DNA of 64,000 nt, from NCBI RefSeq assembly GCF_004792295.1, contig NZ_SRRY01000001.1, forward strand, positions 1,870,501 through 1,934,500, in the 5' to 3' direction. Shown piece after piece: positions 35,613 through 45,177 of this stretch. This DNA comes from Pseudoalteromonas sp. MEBiC 03607. Lineage in GTDB: Bacteria > Pseudomonadota > Gammaproteobacteria > Enterobacterales > Alteromonadaceae. A model generated the notes under the pieces. That model ran no database searches. It saw only the letters and a program-made list of their open reading frames with translations, and was not told where the DNA came from. Within the stretch, counting starts at the first letter, position 1. Every line of letters starts with the position of its first letter. A program made the translations under genes and the position numbers.

Positions 35613-38600
35613 ATGCGCGGTTTAGCAACACTCTTCATATTAGCGTCTGCATTGGTGGTTACACCGACATACTCTGATGAAGGCTCCACACTTAAAGGCC
35701 CTAAAGGGGTCGACTATGGTGAGCAAGGGCGATCAATTGGCCCAATAAAGCCAACTGATACGTTATGGCGTATTGCCGCAAAAATTCGTCCTGATAACTC
35801 AGTTTCTATTTATCAAGTCATGCAAGCATTGTATGACAAAAATCCGTCGTCTTTTTTAGACCAAAACCTTAATCATATGCGCGATGGCGCATACCTTAAA
35901 ATCCCAACAATTGCAGAGATGCGTGCGGTCAATCCCACGTTAGCAAAAGCGCGCTCAGAGCAAGATGATGAATTATGGGAAAAAAAGAAAAATGGCACGT
36001 TAACGACTGCTGAAATAAATGAATCACAAAAGAATGTAACGCAGGCTCGTAAAGTCGACGTAGACGAAGCAAAACAAGAGCTTAAACAAGAAATAAATAC
36101 GATCAAAGCAGAGCAAGGCACTCAGCTTGTTGAGTTGCAAAAGCAATTTAAATCGTCGGTCGAGAATGTAGAAGAAATTTTAGAAGAGAATAACAAACTA
36201 AAAAAACAGTTAACGGGTATATCTAAGGAGCTTGAGACTGTTCGTGATCAACTTGGTCAAGACAGTGAAATCCAAAAGCAGCTTAAAGAGCTGATAGCCA
36301 AACAAAACGAAATTATAGAGCAGCAAAGAGCAAAAAAGATTGAAGAGGACAGTGGGTTTAATTTTTCGTCTATTCTGAGTAACCCATTTGTTCTCGGTGC
36401 TTTAATGTTTCTACCGGCTTTGCTGATAATTGCAGCCGTTGTGATGTTCTTGAAAAAACGCAATAGCAGCGAAACTGATGATATTGATGACGATGAGTTT
36501 TTACCGCAAAGCCCTGTCCATACGCCAGATGATGATCTTGATCCAATTGTAGAAACTGATCCACTTGTCCCTGAGCCTTCAGACGATGATGACGAACTAA
36601 GTGTCCGATTAGATGACGATCAAGATATGCTGCCAGACGATGATATTATTTTCGACGACAGTATTGATGATAGTTTCGATGACGACGATAGCGTATTAAA
36701 TCAAGATGAACTAAACGGTTTGCTTAGCGATGATATTGAGTTTGCTGATGAGTCGACAGCGGGCGTTGACGACGATGATTTGGATGCATTTTTACAGCAA
36801 GATTTTGACCAAACAGACGATAGTTTAGGTGATGAAATAGATCTGGATAGTGAACAGTCAGATACTGACTTATCTGGCGATATTTTAAGTGCTGACGATA
36901 TTGATGACTTGTTCGACAATGATGCAGATGATTCACTTGATGATACAAATGAAGATATGGCGGCTCTAAGTGAAGAGCTTGCTGAAGATGATTTTGATAT
37001 TGATAGTTTAATTGATGAGCAAAATGCGAGTGCAGATGATAATCAAGACGTTGATTTAGATGATATTGATGACTTACTCGATGCTGCCGATGAGCAACCA
37101 ACAGCAGGCAATGTTGAAGCAGAACTCATTGATGAAGACGATTTCGATATTGATAGTCTAATTGATGATACACAAGCAGAAGACGACTCTGATGATATTG
37201 ATTCGTTAATAGAAGAAACTAAAAACGAACAGCCTGCACAGCAAAGTGATATTGATGACTTAATTGACGAAGATGAGTTAGACGAAGACGACCTTGATGC
37301 GTCAATAGATGATACTGCAGAGGAAGTTGAGGCTGATGATTTAGCCGATGAGCAAGACGATGATGATACGTTTGATCTCGATGATATTGATTCTTTAATC
37401 GACGATGTAGCCGAGCAAGAGGCACCAGCAGAAGAGCCTGCGGTTGATGATTTAGCCGATGAGCAAGACGATGACGATACGTTTGATATCGATGACATTG
37501 ACTCTTTAATCGATGATGTAGCCGAGCAAGATGCACCAGCAGAAGAGCCTGCGGTTGATGATTTAGCCGATGAGCAAGACGATGACGATAGCCTTGATAC
37601 CGATGATATTGACTCTTTAATCGACGATGTAGCCGAGCAAGAGGCTCCAGCTGAAGAGCTTGCGGTTGATGAGCTAGTCGACGAGCAAGACGATGAAGAT
37701 AGCCTTGATAGCGATGATATTGACTCTTTAATCGACGATGTAGCTGAGCAAGAGGCTCCAGCTGAAGAGCCTGCGGTTGATGAGCTAGTCGATGAGCAAG
37801 ACGATGAAGATAGCCTTGATAGCGATGATATTGACTCTTTAATCGACGATGTAGCCGAGCAAGAGGCTCCAGCTGAAGAGCCTGCGGTTGATGAGCTAGT
37901 CGATGAGCAAGACGATGAGGATAGCCTTGATAGCGATGACATTGACTCTTTAATCGACGATGTAGCCGAGCAAGATGCAGCAGCTGAAGAGCCTGAGGTT
38001 GATGAGCTAGTCGACGAGCAAGACGATGACGATAGCCTTGTTAGCGATGACATTGACTCTTTAATTGACGATGTAGCCGAGCAAGATGCAGCAGCTGAAG
38101 AGCCTACGGTTGATGAGCTAGTCGACGAGCAAGATGCAGCAGCTGAAGAGCCTGAGGTTGATGAATTAATCGACGAAGGTGATCTTGAAGAAAGTGATTC
38201 AGAAGATGCACTTGAAGAAGACGATATAGATTCTTTACTTGATGAAGTTGAACAAGCACAGCCAAGCAGTTCTGAGGACGAGTTAGCTGACTCTTTAGAT
38301 ATGGGCGACTTAGACTCACTACTGGAAGAAGATGATGATGAAGCTGTTTCAGATGATGAGCTTGAACAGTTAATTCAAGAGGCTAATGAACTTAAAGAAG
38401 ATACACAAGCTCAGATAGATGACTTAAGTCATGATGATGCCCAAAGCCAAGAACACGATGAGAGTTTACAAGAGTCACTAGAAGATCTAGCTGATGCAGA
38501 CCAAGCAATAGACGACTTGAATGTTGAGTCAGTGGCTTCTGATTTAGTCGATATTGATGAAGCGCTCAATCACGAGTTTAACGAAGACACCGATGATCTA

Positions 38601-39821
38601 CTAGATGACGAAGATTCACTGGATGAATTTGATGATCCATCACTAAAAAGTGTTGATGAATTATTAAGTGAAATAGGTGAAGACGAAGATGATTATATAG
38701 CAGCTCCGGATTGGTCTATTGATGATGAACCTCAAGAAGATATTGAAGAGGTTGAAATAGATTTAGGTGACGATCCTCTTGCCGATGATCAACTAACAGA
38801 TGAATTTGACCTAGGCGTTGAAGATGAGCCTCTCGTTCAAGACACAGTTACACCGAGTCAAGAACTTGATGAATACCCTGAACTTGAGTTAGATGATGCT
38901 GGTTTTGAGTCAGAAGACTCAATTGATGAGTTCCAAGATGATTTATCTTTACAGCCAAGTCAGGCAGAGCAAGACCTTGCAAATTCACTGGCGGGCGGTA
39001 ATGAACTTAATCAGTTAGAGGAAGACTTTGACGATGAGTTGTTGCTAGATAATGAGTTTACTGAGCAAGATGCTCTAGAATCTGAAGATGACTTAACAGA
39101 GTCAAATGATGCAATGGTTACAAGTGCAGAGTCTGAGCTGCCGACAGCTGCAGATAATAGCGATAACCTTGAGAGCGAAGCGGAGTTTGAGCTAGACCTT
39201 GACGATATTGAGCTTGAACATGAAGACGAAGCTGACACCATCGCAGACATTGAATCAGAAATTGTGGGCAGTGATGACTTAACTACGTTATCTGATGATG
39301 AAATCGACGATGATTTCATGGCTGATTTAACTCAAACAGACTTTGATGCGCTGCTAAATGAGCTAGCAGAGCCAGATGAAGCCGACATTGCAGATGCCAG
39401 TGAGTTTGATGTTGATTTTAACGCACTGTTAAATGAAGACTTGCAGATTGAAAACGACGCACAGCCAGAGCCTGAGGATAATGTATCAGCAGCTCAAGAG
39501 CCTGAGTCTACAGGCGATGAGTTTGTTGATATTGACTCGTTACTTGAGCAAAGCGACGATGAAGCATTAGACCATGAACCTTACGATGAGGTTGATATGG
39601 ATGTAGGGCTTAGTGATTTTAATGAATTACTCGCAGGTGACAACCCAACAGATGTTGATGCCGAAAGTGGCGGATACTCAGCAAAACTAGACCTTGCAAG
39701 GGCATATATTGAAATCGACGACTTTGATGCTGCATTACAAGCCATTGAAGATGTGATCGAAAATGGTCCAGAAGAAGTGCAAGAAGAAGCACTTTCGTTA
39801 AAGGCGAAGATTAAAGAGTAA
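35613..39821 (+). CDS. fimV: FimV/HubP-family polar hub protein
   Basis: This 1402-aa protein has a signal peptide, a periplasmic LysM-like FimV N-terminal domain (about residues 38-105, PTDTLWRIAAKIRPD...YQVMQALYDKNP), a coiled coil (about 140-245), one membrane span (about 258-280), a very long Asp/Glu-rich cytoplasmic region, and the conserved FimV C-terminal TPR motif (KLDLARAYIEIDDFDAALQAI...). FimV and its Vibrio relative HubP organise the cell pole for type IV pili, flagella and chemotaxis. The acidic region contains seven 37-residue repeats plus a shortened one. The gene follows asd and has its own terminator. Confidence 0.93.
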   Translation: MRGLATLFILASALVVTPTYSDEGSTLKGPKGVDYGEQGRSIGPIKPTDTLWRIAAKIRPDNSVSIYQVMQALYDKNPSSFLDQNLNHMRDGAYLKIPTIAEMRAVNPTLAKARSEQDDELWEKKKNGTLTTAEINESQKNVTQARKVDVDEAKQELKQEINTIKAEQGTQLVELQKQFKSSVENVEEILEENNKLKKQLTGISKELETVRDQLGQDSEIQKQLKELIAKQNEIIEQQRAKKIEEDSGFNFSSILSNPFVLGALMFLPALLIIAAVVMFLKKRNSSETDDIDDDEFLPQSPVHTPDDDLDPIVETDPLVPEPSDDDDELSVRLDDDQDMLPDDDIIFDDSIDDSFDDDDSVLNQDELNGLLSDDIEFADESTAGVDDDDLDAFLQQDFDQTDDSLGDEIDLDSEQSDTDLSGDILSADDIDDLFDNDADDSLDDTNEDMAALSEELAEDDFDIDSLIDEQNASADDNQDVDLDDIDDLLDAADEQPTAGNVEAELIDEDDFDIDSLIDDTQAEDDSDDIDSLIEETKNEQPAQQSDIDDLIDEDELDEDDLDASIDDTAEEVEADDLADEQDDDDTFDLDDIDSLIDDVAEQEAPAEEPAVDDLADEQDDDDTFDIDDIDSLIDDVAEQDAPAEEPAVDDLADEQDDDDSLDTDDIDSLIDDVAEQEAPAEELAVDELVDEQDDEDSLDSDDIDSLIDDVAEQEAPAEEPAVDELVDEQDDEDSLDSDDIDSLIDDVAEQEAPAEEPAVDELVDEQDDEDSLDSDDIDSLIDDVAEQDAAAEEPEVDELVDEQDDDDSLVSDDIDSLIDDVAEQDAAAEEPTVDELVDEQDAAAEEPEVDELIDEGDLEESDSEDALEEDDIDSLLDEVEQAQPSSSEDELADSLDMGDLDSLLEEDDDEAVSDDELEQLIQEANELKEDTQAQIDDLSHDDAQSQEHDESLQESLEDLADADQAIDDLNVESVASDLVDIDEALNHEFNEDTDDLLDDEDSLDEFDDPSLKSVDELLSEIGEDEDDYIAAPDWSIDDEPQEDIEEVEIDLGDDPLADDQLTDEFDLGVEDEPLVQDTVTPSQELDEYPELELDDAGFESEDSIDEFQDDLSLQPSQAEQDLANSLAGGNELNQLEEDFDDELLLDNEFTEQDALESEDDLTESNDAMVTSAESELPTAADNSDNLESEAEFELDLDDIELEHEDEADTIADIESEIVGSDDLTTLSDDEIDDDFMADLTQTDFDALLNELAEPDEADIADASEFDVDFNALLNEDLQIENDAQPEPEDNVSAAQEPESTGDEFVDIDSLLEQSDDEALDHEPYDEVDMDVGLSDFNELLAGDNPTDVDAESGGYSAKLDLARAYIEIDDFDAALQAIEDVIENGPEEVQEEALSLKAKIKE
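37335..38159 (+). repeat. Seven and a half 111-bp tandem repeats in fimV
   Basis: Units begin at 37335, 37446, 37557, 37668, 37779, 37890 and 38001, each 111 bp (37 codons). An eighth unit at 38112 is cut to 48 bp by deletion of its middle. Each encodes a DELVDEQDD...DDIDSLIDDVAEQ...AEEPAV pattern. The central units are nearly identical, pointing to recent expansion. Confidence 0.93.
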
Positions 39822-39835
39822 TACTATCCAATAAT

Positions 39836-39863
39836 AAACCGAGCCAACGAGCTCGGTTTTTTT
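39836..39863 (+). terminator. Terminator after fimV
   Basis: AAACCGAGC (39836-39844) pairs with GCTCGGTTT (39851-39859) around a 6-base loop, followed by T-run. Confidence 0.85.
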
Positions 39864-39988
39864 ATGTCTGCTGCACAGCATTCTGTACTCAAGCCATGTA
39901 ATAATCTGTAATACACAAGTGAATTTCTCCATCTTACTATTTAACTGAACCATGAGGGTTTAGCTAAAAATTTACTAGGAGAAGGAAA

Positions 39989-40528
39989 ATGAGTTCACTT
40001 TATGTATCAATCGATGGAAGACCAGTATCCGATGTATTTACTCAATTAGCCGATACAGCGTTTGAAATACTAAAAAATGAAGGGAATGCCTCAACGCAGA
40101 TAGTGCCTGAAATTGTGAATAACACCAACAAAACATGGCATTATAAAACAAGTGGTACTATGCAAGGGACAATGCAATACCCTCAAAGTGGAGGCATTGA
40201 GCCACATTTTGCTCGTGCATGGACTCAGCGTTCAATGGGGGCAGACGGCTCATTTGGTTGGGTTATTTATACTGATGATGATAATAATCAATTATTTGTA
40301 GGGTATTGCGTATATTATATCGGTGCACAAGCTAAGTATCTTGTTAAGTACGAGAATACTAACTTTGCAGGTAAAGACAATAACGCCCTATTAGCTATGA
40401 TCGATTCAGAAGGCAAAACGGGGGGTTATGCATTTGAATTTAGCGGTGTAAATGTGGATTATTCTGGATTTGAGCATCGGCAGGAAGGGGTTGCTCAATC
40501 AAGAGAGCTGCGGGTAACGTTAGAATAA
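39989..40528 (+). CDS. Hypothetical beta-rich protein (179 aa)
   Basis: I do not recognise this protein. It has no signal peptide or membrane span. After a helical start (residues 1-32) it is rich in alternating aromatic and polar strands: NNTNKTWHYKTSGTMQGTM, GSFGWVIYTDDDNNQLFVGYCVYYIG, YAFEFSGVNVDYSGFE. The layout N-N-T-x-x-x-W early, then a strand with a Tyr-rich loop, vaguely recalls actinoporin- or aegerolysin-like beta-sandwiches, but no motif proves this. AGGAGAAGG precedes the ATG. It is a single gene between terminators. Confidence 0.75.
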   Translation: MSSLYVSIDGRPVSDVFTQLADTAFEILKNEGNASTQIVPEIVNNTNKTWHYKTSGTMQGTMQYPQSGGIEPHFARAWTQRSMGADGSFGWVIYTDDDNNQLFVGYCVYYIGAQAKYLVKYENTNFAGKDNNALLAMIDSEGKTGGYAFEFSGVNVDYSGFEHRQEGVAQSRELRVTLE

Positions 40529-40571
40529 TTAAGTTGGTTTAATCAATTAGCAAGTTGGCATATTGTACATA

Positions 40572-40600
40572 AAAAACCGAGCAATGAAGCTCGGTTTTGT
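40572..40600. terminator. Bidirectional terminator
   Basis: A 10-bp perfect stem (40573-40582 with 40589-40598) lies between the 179-aa gene and the convergent M28 peptidase gene, with A-run and T-run on opposite sides. Confidence 0.82.
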
Positions 40601-40613
40601 ATCTAAGCGAAGG

Positions 40614-42239
40614 TTATTGCTTGTCTTGCAAACGACGCGCTTTGAAATCAGACTCAGCTTTCCATTTTGGCCAGTCACCGTTATTAGCAAGTTTGGCTGC
40701 AATATCAACGATCAGTTCGATATCTTGCTTAACACCACCCATAGACCATTGGGGTGAATAGTCGTCAGCTTCTTTGTGATATTTATGGGCGATATAATCA
40801 GGATCAGTATCACCTAAGCTCATAAATAATAAACTTGGCACGCCTTGTTTAGCCAGTGAGAAGTGATCAGAGCGGAAGAACAATCCATTTTGAGGACGAG
40901 GGTCCATTTTTACATGACGACCTTGTGCTTTCGCTGCATCTGCAAGGTAGTCTTCCATTTCAGACATGCCTTTACCGTATTGTAATATGTAGTCAACGCC
41001 ATCAAGTACGTTCATACCATCAATATTAAGCAGTGCGACCATTTGCTTGGTTGGTACAATTTCGCCAGTAGCGAATTGCTCAGAACCAATAAGCCCAGTT
41101 TCTTCAGCCGTAAAGTTGGCAAAGATAATCGAGCGTTTAAATGGTTTTTTCTCATGCATTTCAGTAAGAATACGGGCTATTTCTACCGTTGCTGCGCTAC
41201 CTGATGCGTTATCAACAGCACCATTGTAGATTTTCACGCCTTCATCAGTTTGCTTGGTACCAAAATGATCCCAGTGTGCACCAATTACAATGTACTCATC
41301 AGGGGTTTCGCTACCTTTAAGCGTTGCAACAACGTTATGTGATTGTGCTTGAGAGATATCACTTTTCAGTGTTAGGGCTGCTTTCGCTTTTAAGTCGACA
41401 GGTTTAAAATCAGCTTTTAGTGCGTTGGCCTTTTCGGTTTGATAATCAAGACCCGCTTGAGCAAATATTTCATTTGCCGCCTGCTCATCAATCCAGCCCA
41501 TTACAGGGATGTCAGAAGCATTTTTATCTTGGTCAATTAAAGTGTATTTACTACCCGTGTTCGAGCTTTCTACTACACTCCAAGGATAAGCAGCAGGGGC
41601 TGTTTCGTGAACGATAAATACCGCTTTTGCGCCTTGGCGTGCACCTTCTTCATATTTGTAAGTCCAACGACCGTAGTAGGTCATGGCATTTCCAGTGAAA
41701 AGTGATTCGTCTTGGGTGGCAAAACCTGGATCATTAACAAGCACGATAATTGTTTTGTCTTTTACATCAATATCGGCAAAGTCATCCCAGTTGTATTCAG
41801 GTGCATTAATGCCATAGCCAACAAACACAACATCAGAGCCATCAATGTTGATCTCAGGGTTAATCTGTTGAGTACGAGCGGTAAAATCACTGCCAGCATT
41901 AAAGCTTAAATCACCCACTTGTAAGGTCATGTTTTGATCTGGGGTGAGTTTTGCCATAGTAACTGGCTGTAAAAACTCGCCATTAAAACTACCGCTTAAG
42001 CCGAGTTTTTTATATTCATCGGCTAAATAGTTAATAGTGAGCGTTTCGCCTTCAGTTAAAGGACCGCGGCCTAAGAATTCATCTGAGGCGAGGGTTTTAA
42101 TATGTGAGCGTACATTCTCAATATTAACGGCTTCAAGGTTTTTTTCGCTTGGCTCATCAGCGCTTGATGTTGATTGCTCGGAGCAACCGAATAAACCAAT
42201 GGCAAGCGCTAAACTTGCGTATTTTAAGTGAGTTGTCAT
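40614..42239 (-). CDS. M28-family metallopeptidase lipoprotein
   Basis: This 541-aa protein is a lipoprotein (MTTHLKYASLALAIGLFGC, Cys19) with a PA domain inserted near residues 140-270 and an M28 aminopeptidase catalytic domain. The two-zinc site is visible: H and D in IGAHWDHFG, D in VDNASGSAATV, the E-E pair in FTAEETGLIGS, D in NIDGMNV and H in RSDHFSLAKQG. It would release N-terminal amino acids from peptides in the periplasm or at the surface. The internal ATG gives a proper lipoprotein signal; an upstream GTG would add seven residues. Confidence 0.9.
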   Translation of the reverse strand: MTTHLKYASLALAIGLFGCSEQSTSSADEPSEKNLEAVNIENVRSHIKTLASDEFLGRGPLTEGETLTINYLADEYKKLGLSGSFNGEFLQPVTMAKLTPDQNMTLQVGDLSFNAGSDFTARTQQINPEINIDGSDVVFVGYGINAPEYNWDDFADIDVKDKTIIVLVNDPGFATQDESLFTGNAMTYYGRWTYKYEEGARQGAKAVFIVHETAPAAYPWSVVESSNTGSKYTLIDQDKNASDIPVMGWIDEQAANEIFAQAGLDYQTEKANALKADFKPVDLKAKAALTLKSDISQAQSHNVVATLKGSETPDEYIVIGAHWDHFGTKQTDEGVKIYNGAVDNASGSAATVEIARILTEMHEKKPFKRSIIFANFTAEETGLIGSEQFATGEIVPTKQMVALLNIDGMNVLDGVDYILQYGKGMSEMEDYLADAAKAQGRHVKMDPRPQNGLFFRSDHFSLAKQGVPSLLFMSLGDTDPDYIAHKYHKEADDYSPQWSMGGVKQDIELIVDIAAKLANNGDWPKWKAESDFKARRLQDKQ

Positions 42240-42365
42240 AGTTTTTCTGGTTGATTGCACAGAGTTCCACTATATGGGACGAGAAGGGGGCTGTCTAGAA
42301 AGAGTCTATAAGTAACTAATTATTCAGGATGAAAGGATAATAATGCACCTTTCATCCTGTCAATT

Positions 42366-43445
42366 TTACCACCACGCTTTATCAACTGCGTTATCTTGAA
42401 TTTTAAATACCTCACCAACAAGTGGGGTACTTAGCGGTACGTGCTCCTGTTGTGCTTTTTTGGTGACACGCTTGAGGGGGTCATACCAAGCATGAAATGC
42501 TAAATCGAAAGTACCATTATGCACTGGCACCATGATATCACCTTGTAAATCGAGATGAGCTTGTACAGATTGCTCTGGTGTCATGTGAATATCAGCCCAA
42601 TCTTTGTCATAAGCACCGGTTTCTATAAAAGTAATATCAAACGGCCCATAACGATTACCAATTTCTTTAAAGCCAGCAAAATATCCCGAGTCACCGCTAA
42701 AATAAAAGCGCTTGTCATTTACTTTAATAGCCCATGAACCCCAAAGGGTTTTATTGCCGTCTGTTAAACCTCGACCAGAGAAGTGCTGGGTTGGTGTAAA
42801 TACAATTTGGCTATTTGCCATATTTTGCTCTTGCCACCAATCAAAACTATGGACTTTTTGTTCATCAACGCCCCATTTTTTAAGGTCGTTTTCGACTCCT
42901 AATGGCACATAAAAAGAATCTGTTTTATCAACAAGCTGTTTAATTGCTGCTTTATCTAAGTGATCATAATGGTTGTGCGAAATAAACACTTTAGCAATGT
43001 TTGGTAGTTCTGCAATACTAATTGGTGTTGGTTGAAAGCGCTTTGGACCCATGAATGAAAAAGGCGAAGCGCGCTCTGAAAATACCGGATCAAATAGCCA
43101 GTATTCGCCATACACTTTCGCTAAAATAGAGGAGTGACCTAGCTTTACAAAATGCACTGTGTCATTTGATAAACGCTCAAGCTGAGCATGAGAAACACAG
43201 TGCATAGGCAGCTCGCCCTTTGGCTCTGCATCAATTTTCTTTTCAGTAATGAAGCGTTTGAAGATAGCTAACGTTTTCTTAAAGCTGGGTCTTTCTACTT
43301 CAGCACTATTGTGGAACTTGCCATCAGCCAGTTGCGCAGAGTGGCTGTTATCACTCACGCCTTCAGCAGCTAATTGATTATTCATAATAAACACTCCTAT
43401 CACGATGCATAGAGTGGCGATTGCGAGCCATTTTAGAAATTTCAT
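42366..43445 (-). CDS. Metallo-beta-lactamase-fold hydrolase
   Basis: This 359-aa protein has an N-terminal membrane anchor or signal (KFLKWLAIATLCIVIGVFI) and an MBL fold of the RomA/UlaG/NAPE-PLD-like group: the metal motif SHNHYDHLDK, then HFSGRG, FSGDSGY and PVHNGTFDLAFHAW. The reaction is unknown; relatives act on phospholipids or lactones. It is divergent from a TetR regulator whose operator-like sites lie in the 115-base gap between them, so it is likely that regulator's target. Confidence 0.87.
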   Translation of the reverse strand: MKFLKWLAIATLCIVIGVFIMNNQLAAEGVSDNSHSAQLADGKFHNSAEVERPSFKKTLAIFKRFITEKKIDAEPKGELPMHCVSHAQLERLSNDTVHFVKLGHSSILAKVYGEYWLFDPVFSERASPFSFMGPKRFQPTPISIAELPNIAKVFISHNHYDHLDKAAIKQLVDKTDSFYVPLGVENDLKKWGVDEQKVHSFDWWQEQNMANSQIVFTPTQHFSGRGLTDGNKTLWGSWAIKVNDKRFYFSGDSGYFAGFKEIGNRYGPFDITFIETGAYDKDWADIHMTPEQSVQAHLDLQGDIMVPVHNGTFDLAFHAWYDPLKRVTKKAQQEHVPLSTPLVGEVFKIQDNAVDKAWW

Positions 43446-43460
43446 ATCGTCACCATAAGT

Positions 43461-43518
43461 AAACTACACGGTGTAGTTTTTCATGGTTTGCTATAAAAGT
43501 AAACTATCTAGTGCATTT
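43461..43518. promoter_or_regulatory. Two TetR operator-like sites
   Basis: AAACTACACGGTGTAGTTT (43461-43479) is a perfect palindrome with a central G. A second, weaker copy, AAACTATCTAGTGCATTT, lies 40 bases on (43501-43518). They cover the divergent promoter region of the MBL-fold and TetR genes. Confidence 0.65.
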
Positions 43519-43560
43519 TTTATTTTTGCGTTACACTAGTAGCCCTTATCGGAGGGGTCC

Positions 43561-44154
43561 ATGAAATTATCACAGAGAAAACGATTAGATATTTTGAATG
43601 CAGCTGAAACATTGTTTTTTCAGCAGGGTGTTGAGCATACAAGTATGGATCAGGTTGCAAGCTTAGCGGGTGCCTCAAAGCGTACCGTATACAATCACTT
43701 TGAAAATAAAGATGTGTTGTTTCAAGCCATTCTAGTGTTTATGTTTGAAAAAGTTCGCCAAGAGCAAGCGGTTGTATTTGATGCTACTTTACCAATTGCA
43801 GAGCAGTTAACACGTATTGCCGAGCAAGAAGTGGCACTTTTGACCTCTGAAGAATTTTTAAAAGTAGCGAAAGTCGCCTTTATGCAAATGTTACAGCAGC
43901 CCGATTTAGCAAAATCATTAGCGAGTAACAACATGGGCTGTATGCACGACCTAGTGACGTTTTTAGAAGCAGGTGTGCAAGCACAGGTTTTAGCTATTGA
44001 TGATGTTGAGTTTGCAGCAAAACAATTTGTGTATCAGTTAAAGTCTCTGATCTTTTATCCGTTGCTGTATGGCTTTGAGCGCCAAGAAGGCGACTCAGAT
44101 AACAAAGTAATAAGCGAAACAGTAAAAATGTTCTTAGCGCGTTATGGGCGCTGA
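43561..44154 (+). CDS. TetR/AcrR-family regulator
   Basis: This 197-aa repressor has the N-terminal helix-turn-helix TSMDQVASLAGASKRTVYNHFENKD (about residues 25-50), as in the AcrR group, and a helical ligand-binding C-terminal part. It probably binds the palindromes just upstream and controls itself and the divergent MBL-fold gene. The inducer is unknown. GGAGG lies seven bases before the ATG. A terminator follows. Confidence 0.92.
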   Translation: MKLSQRKRLDILNAAETLFFQQGVEHTSMDQVASLAGASKRTVYNHFENKDVLFQAILVFMFEKVRQEQAVVFDATLPIAEQLTRIAEQEVALLTSEEFLKVAKVAFMQMLQQPDLAKSLASNNMGCMHDLVTFLEAGVQAQVLAIDDVEFAAKQFVYQLKSLIFYPLLYGFERQEGDSDNKVISETVKMFLARYGR

Positions 44155-44167
44155 TATTTTGGAATAT

Positions 44168-44196
44168 AAAAAAGCCCGCTTAATGCGGGCTTTTAA
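44168..44196. terminator. Bidirectional terminator
   Basis: AAAAGCCCGC (44170-44179) pairs with GCGGGCTTTT (44185-44194). It serves the TetR gene and, on the minus strand, the end of lipA. Confidence 0.85.
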
Positions 44197-44211
44197 ATAG
44201 TTGTAAAACTA

Positions 44212-45177
44212 TTATTTTACTTCTTTACCAGCTGCTTGTTGGTCAGCATGGTAGCTTGAGCGAACAAATGGGCCACAGGCTGCATGTGTAAAGCCAATTT
44301 CGTCTGCATAGTCTTTTAATGCATCAAACTCAGCTGGCGGCACGTAGCGTTTAACAGGTAAGTGGTGCTTTGAAGGTTGTAAGTATTGGCCTACTGTTAG
44401 CATATCAACGTTATGCTCGCGTAAGTCACGTAACACTTCTTCGATTTCGCTAATTTCTTCACCTAGACCTACCATCAAGCCAGACTTCGTTTTCACATTC
44501 GGATGTGCTTCTTTAAAGCGACGTAATAACTCAAGTGACCACTTATAGTCAGCACCTGGACGCGCTAATTTGTATAAACGCGGTGCTGTTTCTAGGTTGT
44601 GGTTAAACACATCTGGTGGTGTCTCGATTAAGATATCAAGGGCTCTGTCCATGCGACCACGGAAGTCAGGTACTAGAATTTCAATCGTGATCTCTGGGTT
44701 GTGCTTACGAATTTCACGAATACAGTCAGCGAAGTGTTGTGCACCACCATCACGTAGATCATCACGGTCTACAGAGGTGATTACAACATAGCTTAGCTTC
44801 ATGTCTTTAATAGTAAGCGCTAGCTTTTCAGGTTCAGCTGCATCAGGCTTTAATGGACGACCGTGAGCAACATCACAGAACGGACAACGACGAGTACAAA
44901 TAGCCCCTAAGATCATGAAGGTTGCTGTACCGTGATTGAAACATTCAGATAGGTTAGGGCACGAAGCCTCTTCACAAACTGAGTGCAAACCATGTTTACG
45001 CATCGCTTGTTTAATACCATCAATACGTTCAGTTGATTTAGGTAAGCGAATTTTTAGCCACTCTGGCTTACGCAACATTTCGTTTTTTTCAGTCGGTAAA
45101 ACTTTAACTGGGATCAGTGCCATTTTTTCTGCATCACGCAGTTTTACGCCTGGTTCCATTTTGACTGGTTTATTCAT
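44212..45177 (-). CDS. lipA: Lipoyl synthase
   Basis: This radical-SAM enzyme of about 321 aa inserts two sulfurs into octanoyl-protein to form lipoate. The auxiliary cluster Cys residues lie in [12 protein letters not shown] and the radical-SAM cluster in CTRRCPFC. The C-terminal RSSYHADQQ completes the family pattern. The start is the ATG that overlaps the lipB stop by 8 bases ([10 protein letters not shown]); the longer frame adds 13 residues inside lipB. It is the last gene of the lipB-lipA unit. Confidence 0.96.
   Translation of the reverse strand: MNKPVKMEPGVKLRDAEKMALIPVKVLPTEKNEMLRKPEWLKIRLPKSTERIDGIKQAMRKHGLHSVCEEASCPNLSECFNHGTATFMILGAICTRRCPFCDVAHGRPLKPDAAEPEKLALTIKDMKLSYVVITSVDRDDLRDGGAQHFADCIREIRKHNPEITIEILVPDFRGRMDRALDILIETPPDVFNHNLETAPRLYKLARPGADYKWSLELLRRFKEAHPNVKTKSGLMVGLGEEISEIEEVLRDLREHNVDMLTVGQYLQPSKHHLPVKRYVPPAEFDALKDYADEIGFTHAACGPFVRSSYHADQQAAGKEVK

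Noticed and set aside
37043..38053. 336-codon Ser-rich frame on the minus strand inside fimV
   Set aside because: It is the antisense image of the Asp/Glu repeats (GAT/GAC/GAA read backwards as Ser codons). No ribosome site; fimV is clearly real.
37335..38159. Regular repeats that could suggest a CRISPR array
   Set aside because: Units are 111 bp, contiguous and in frame, with no spacers and no cas genes. They are protein repeats.
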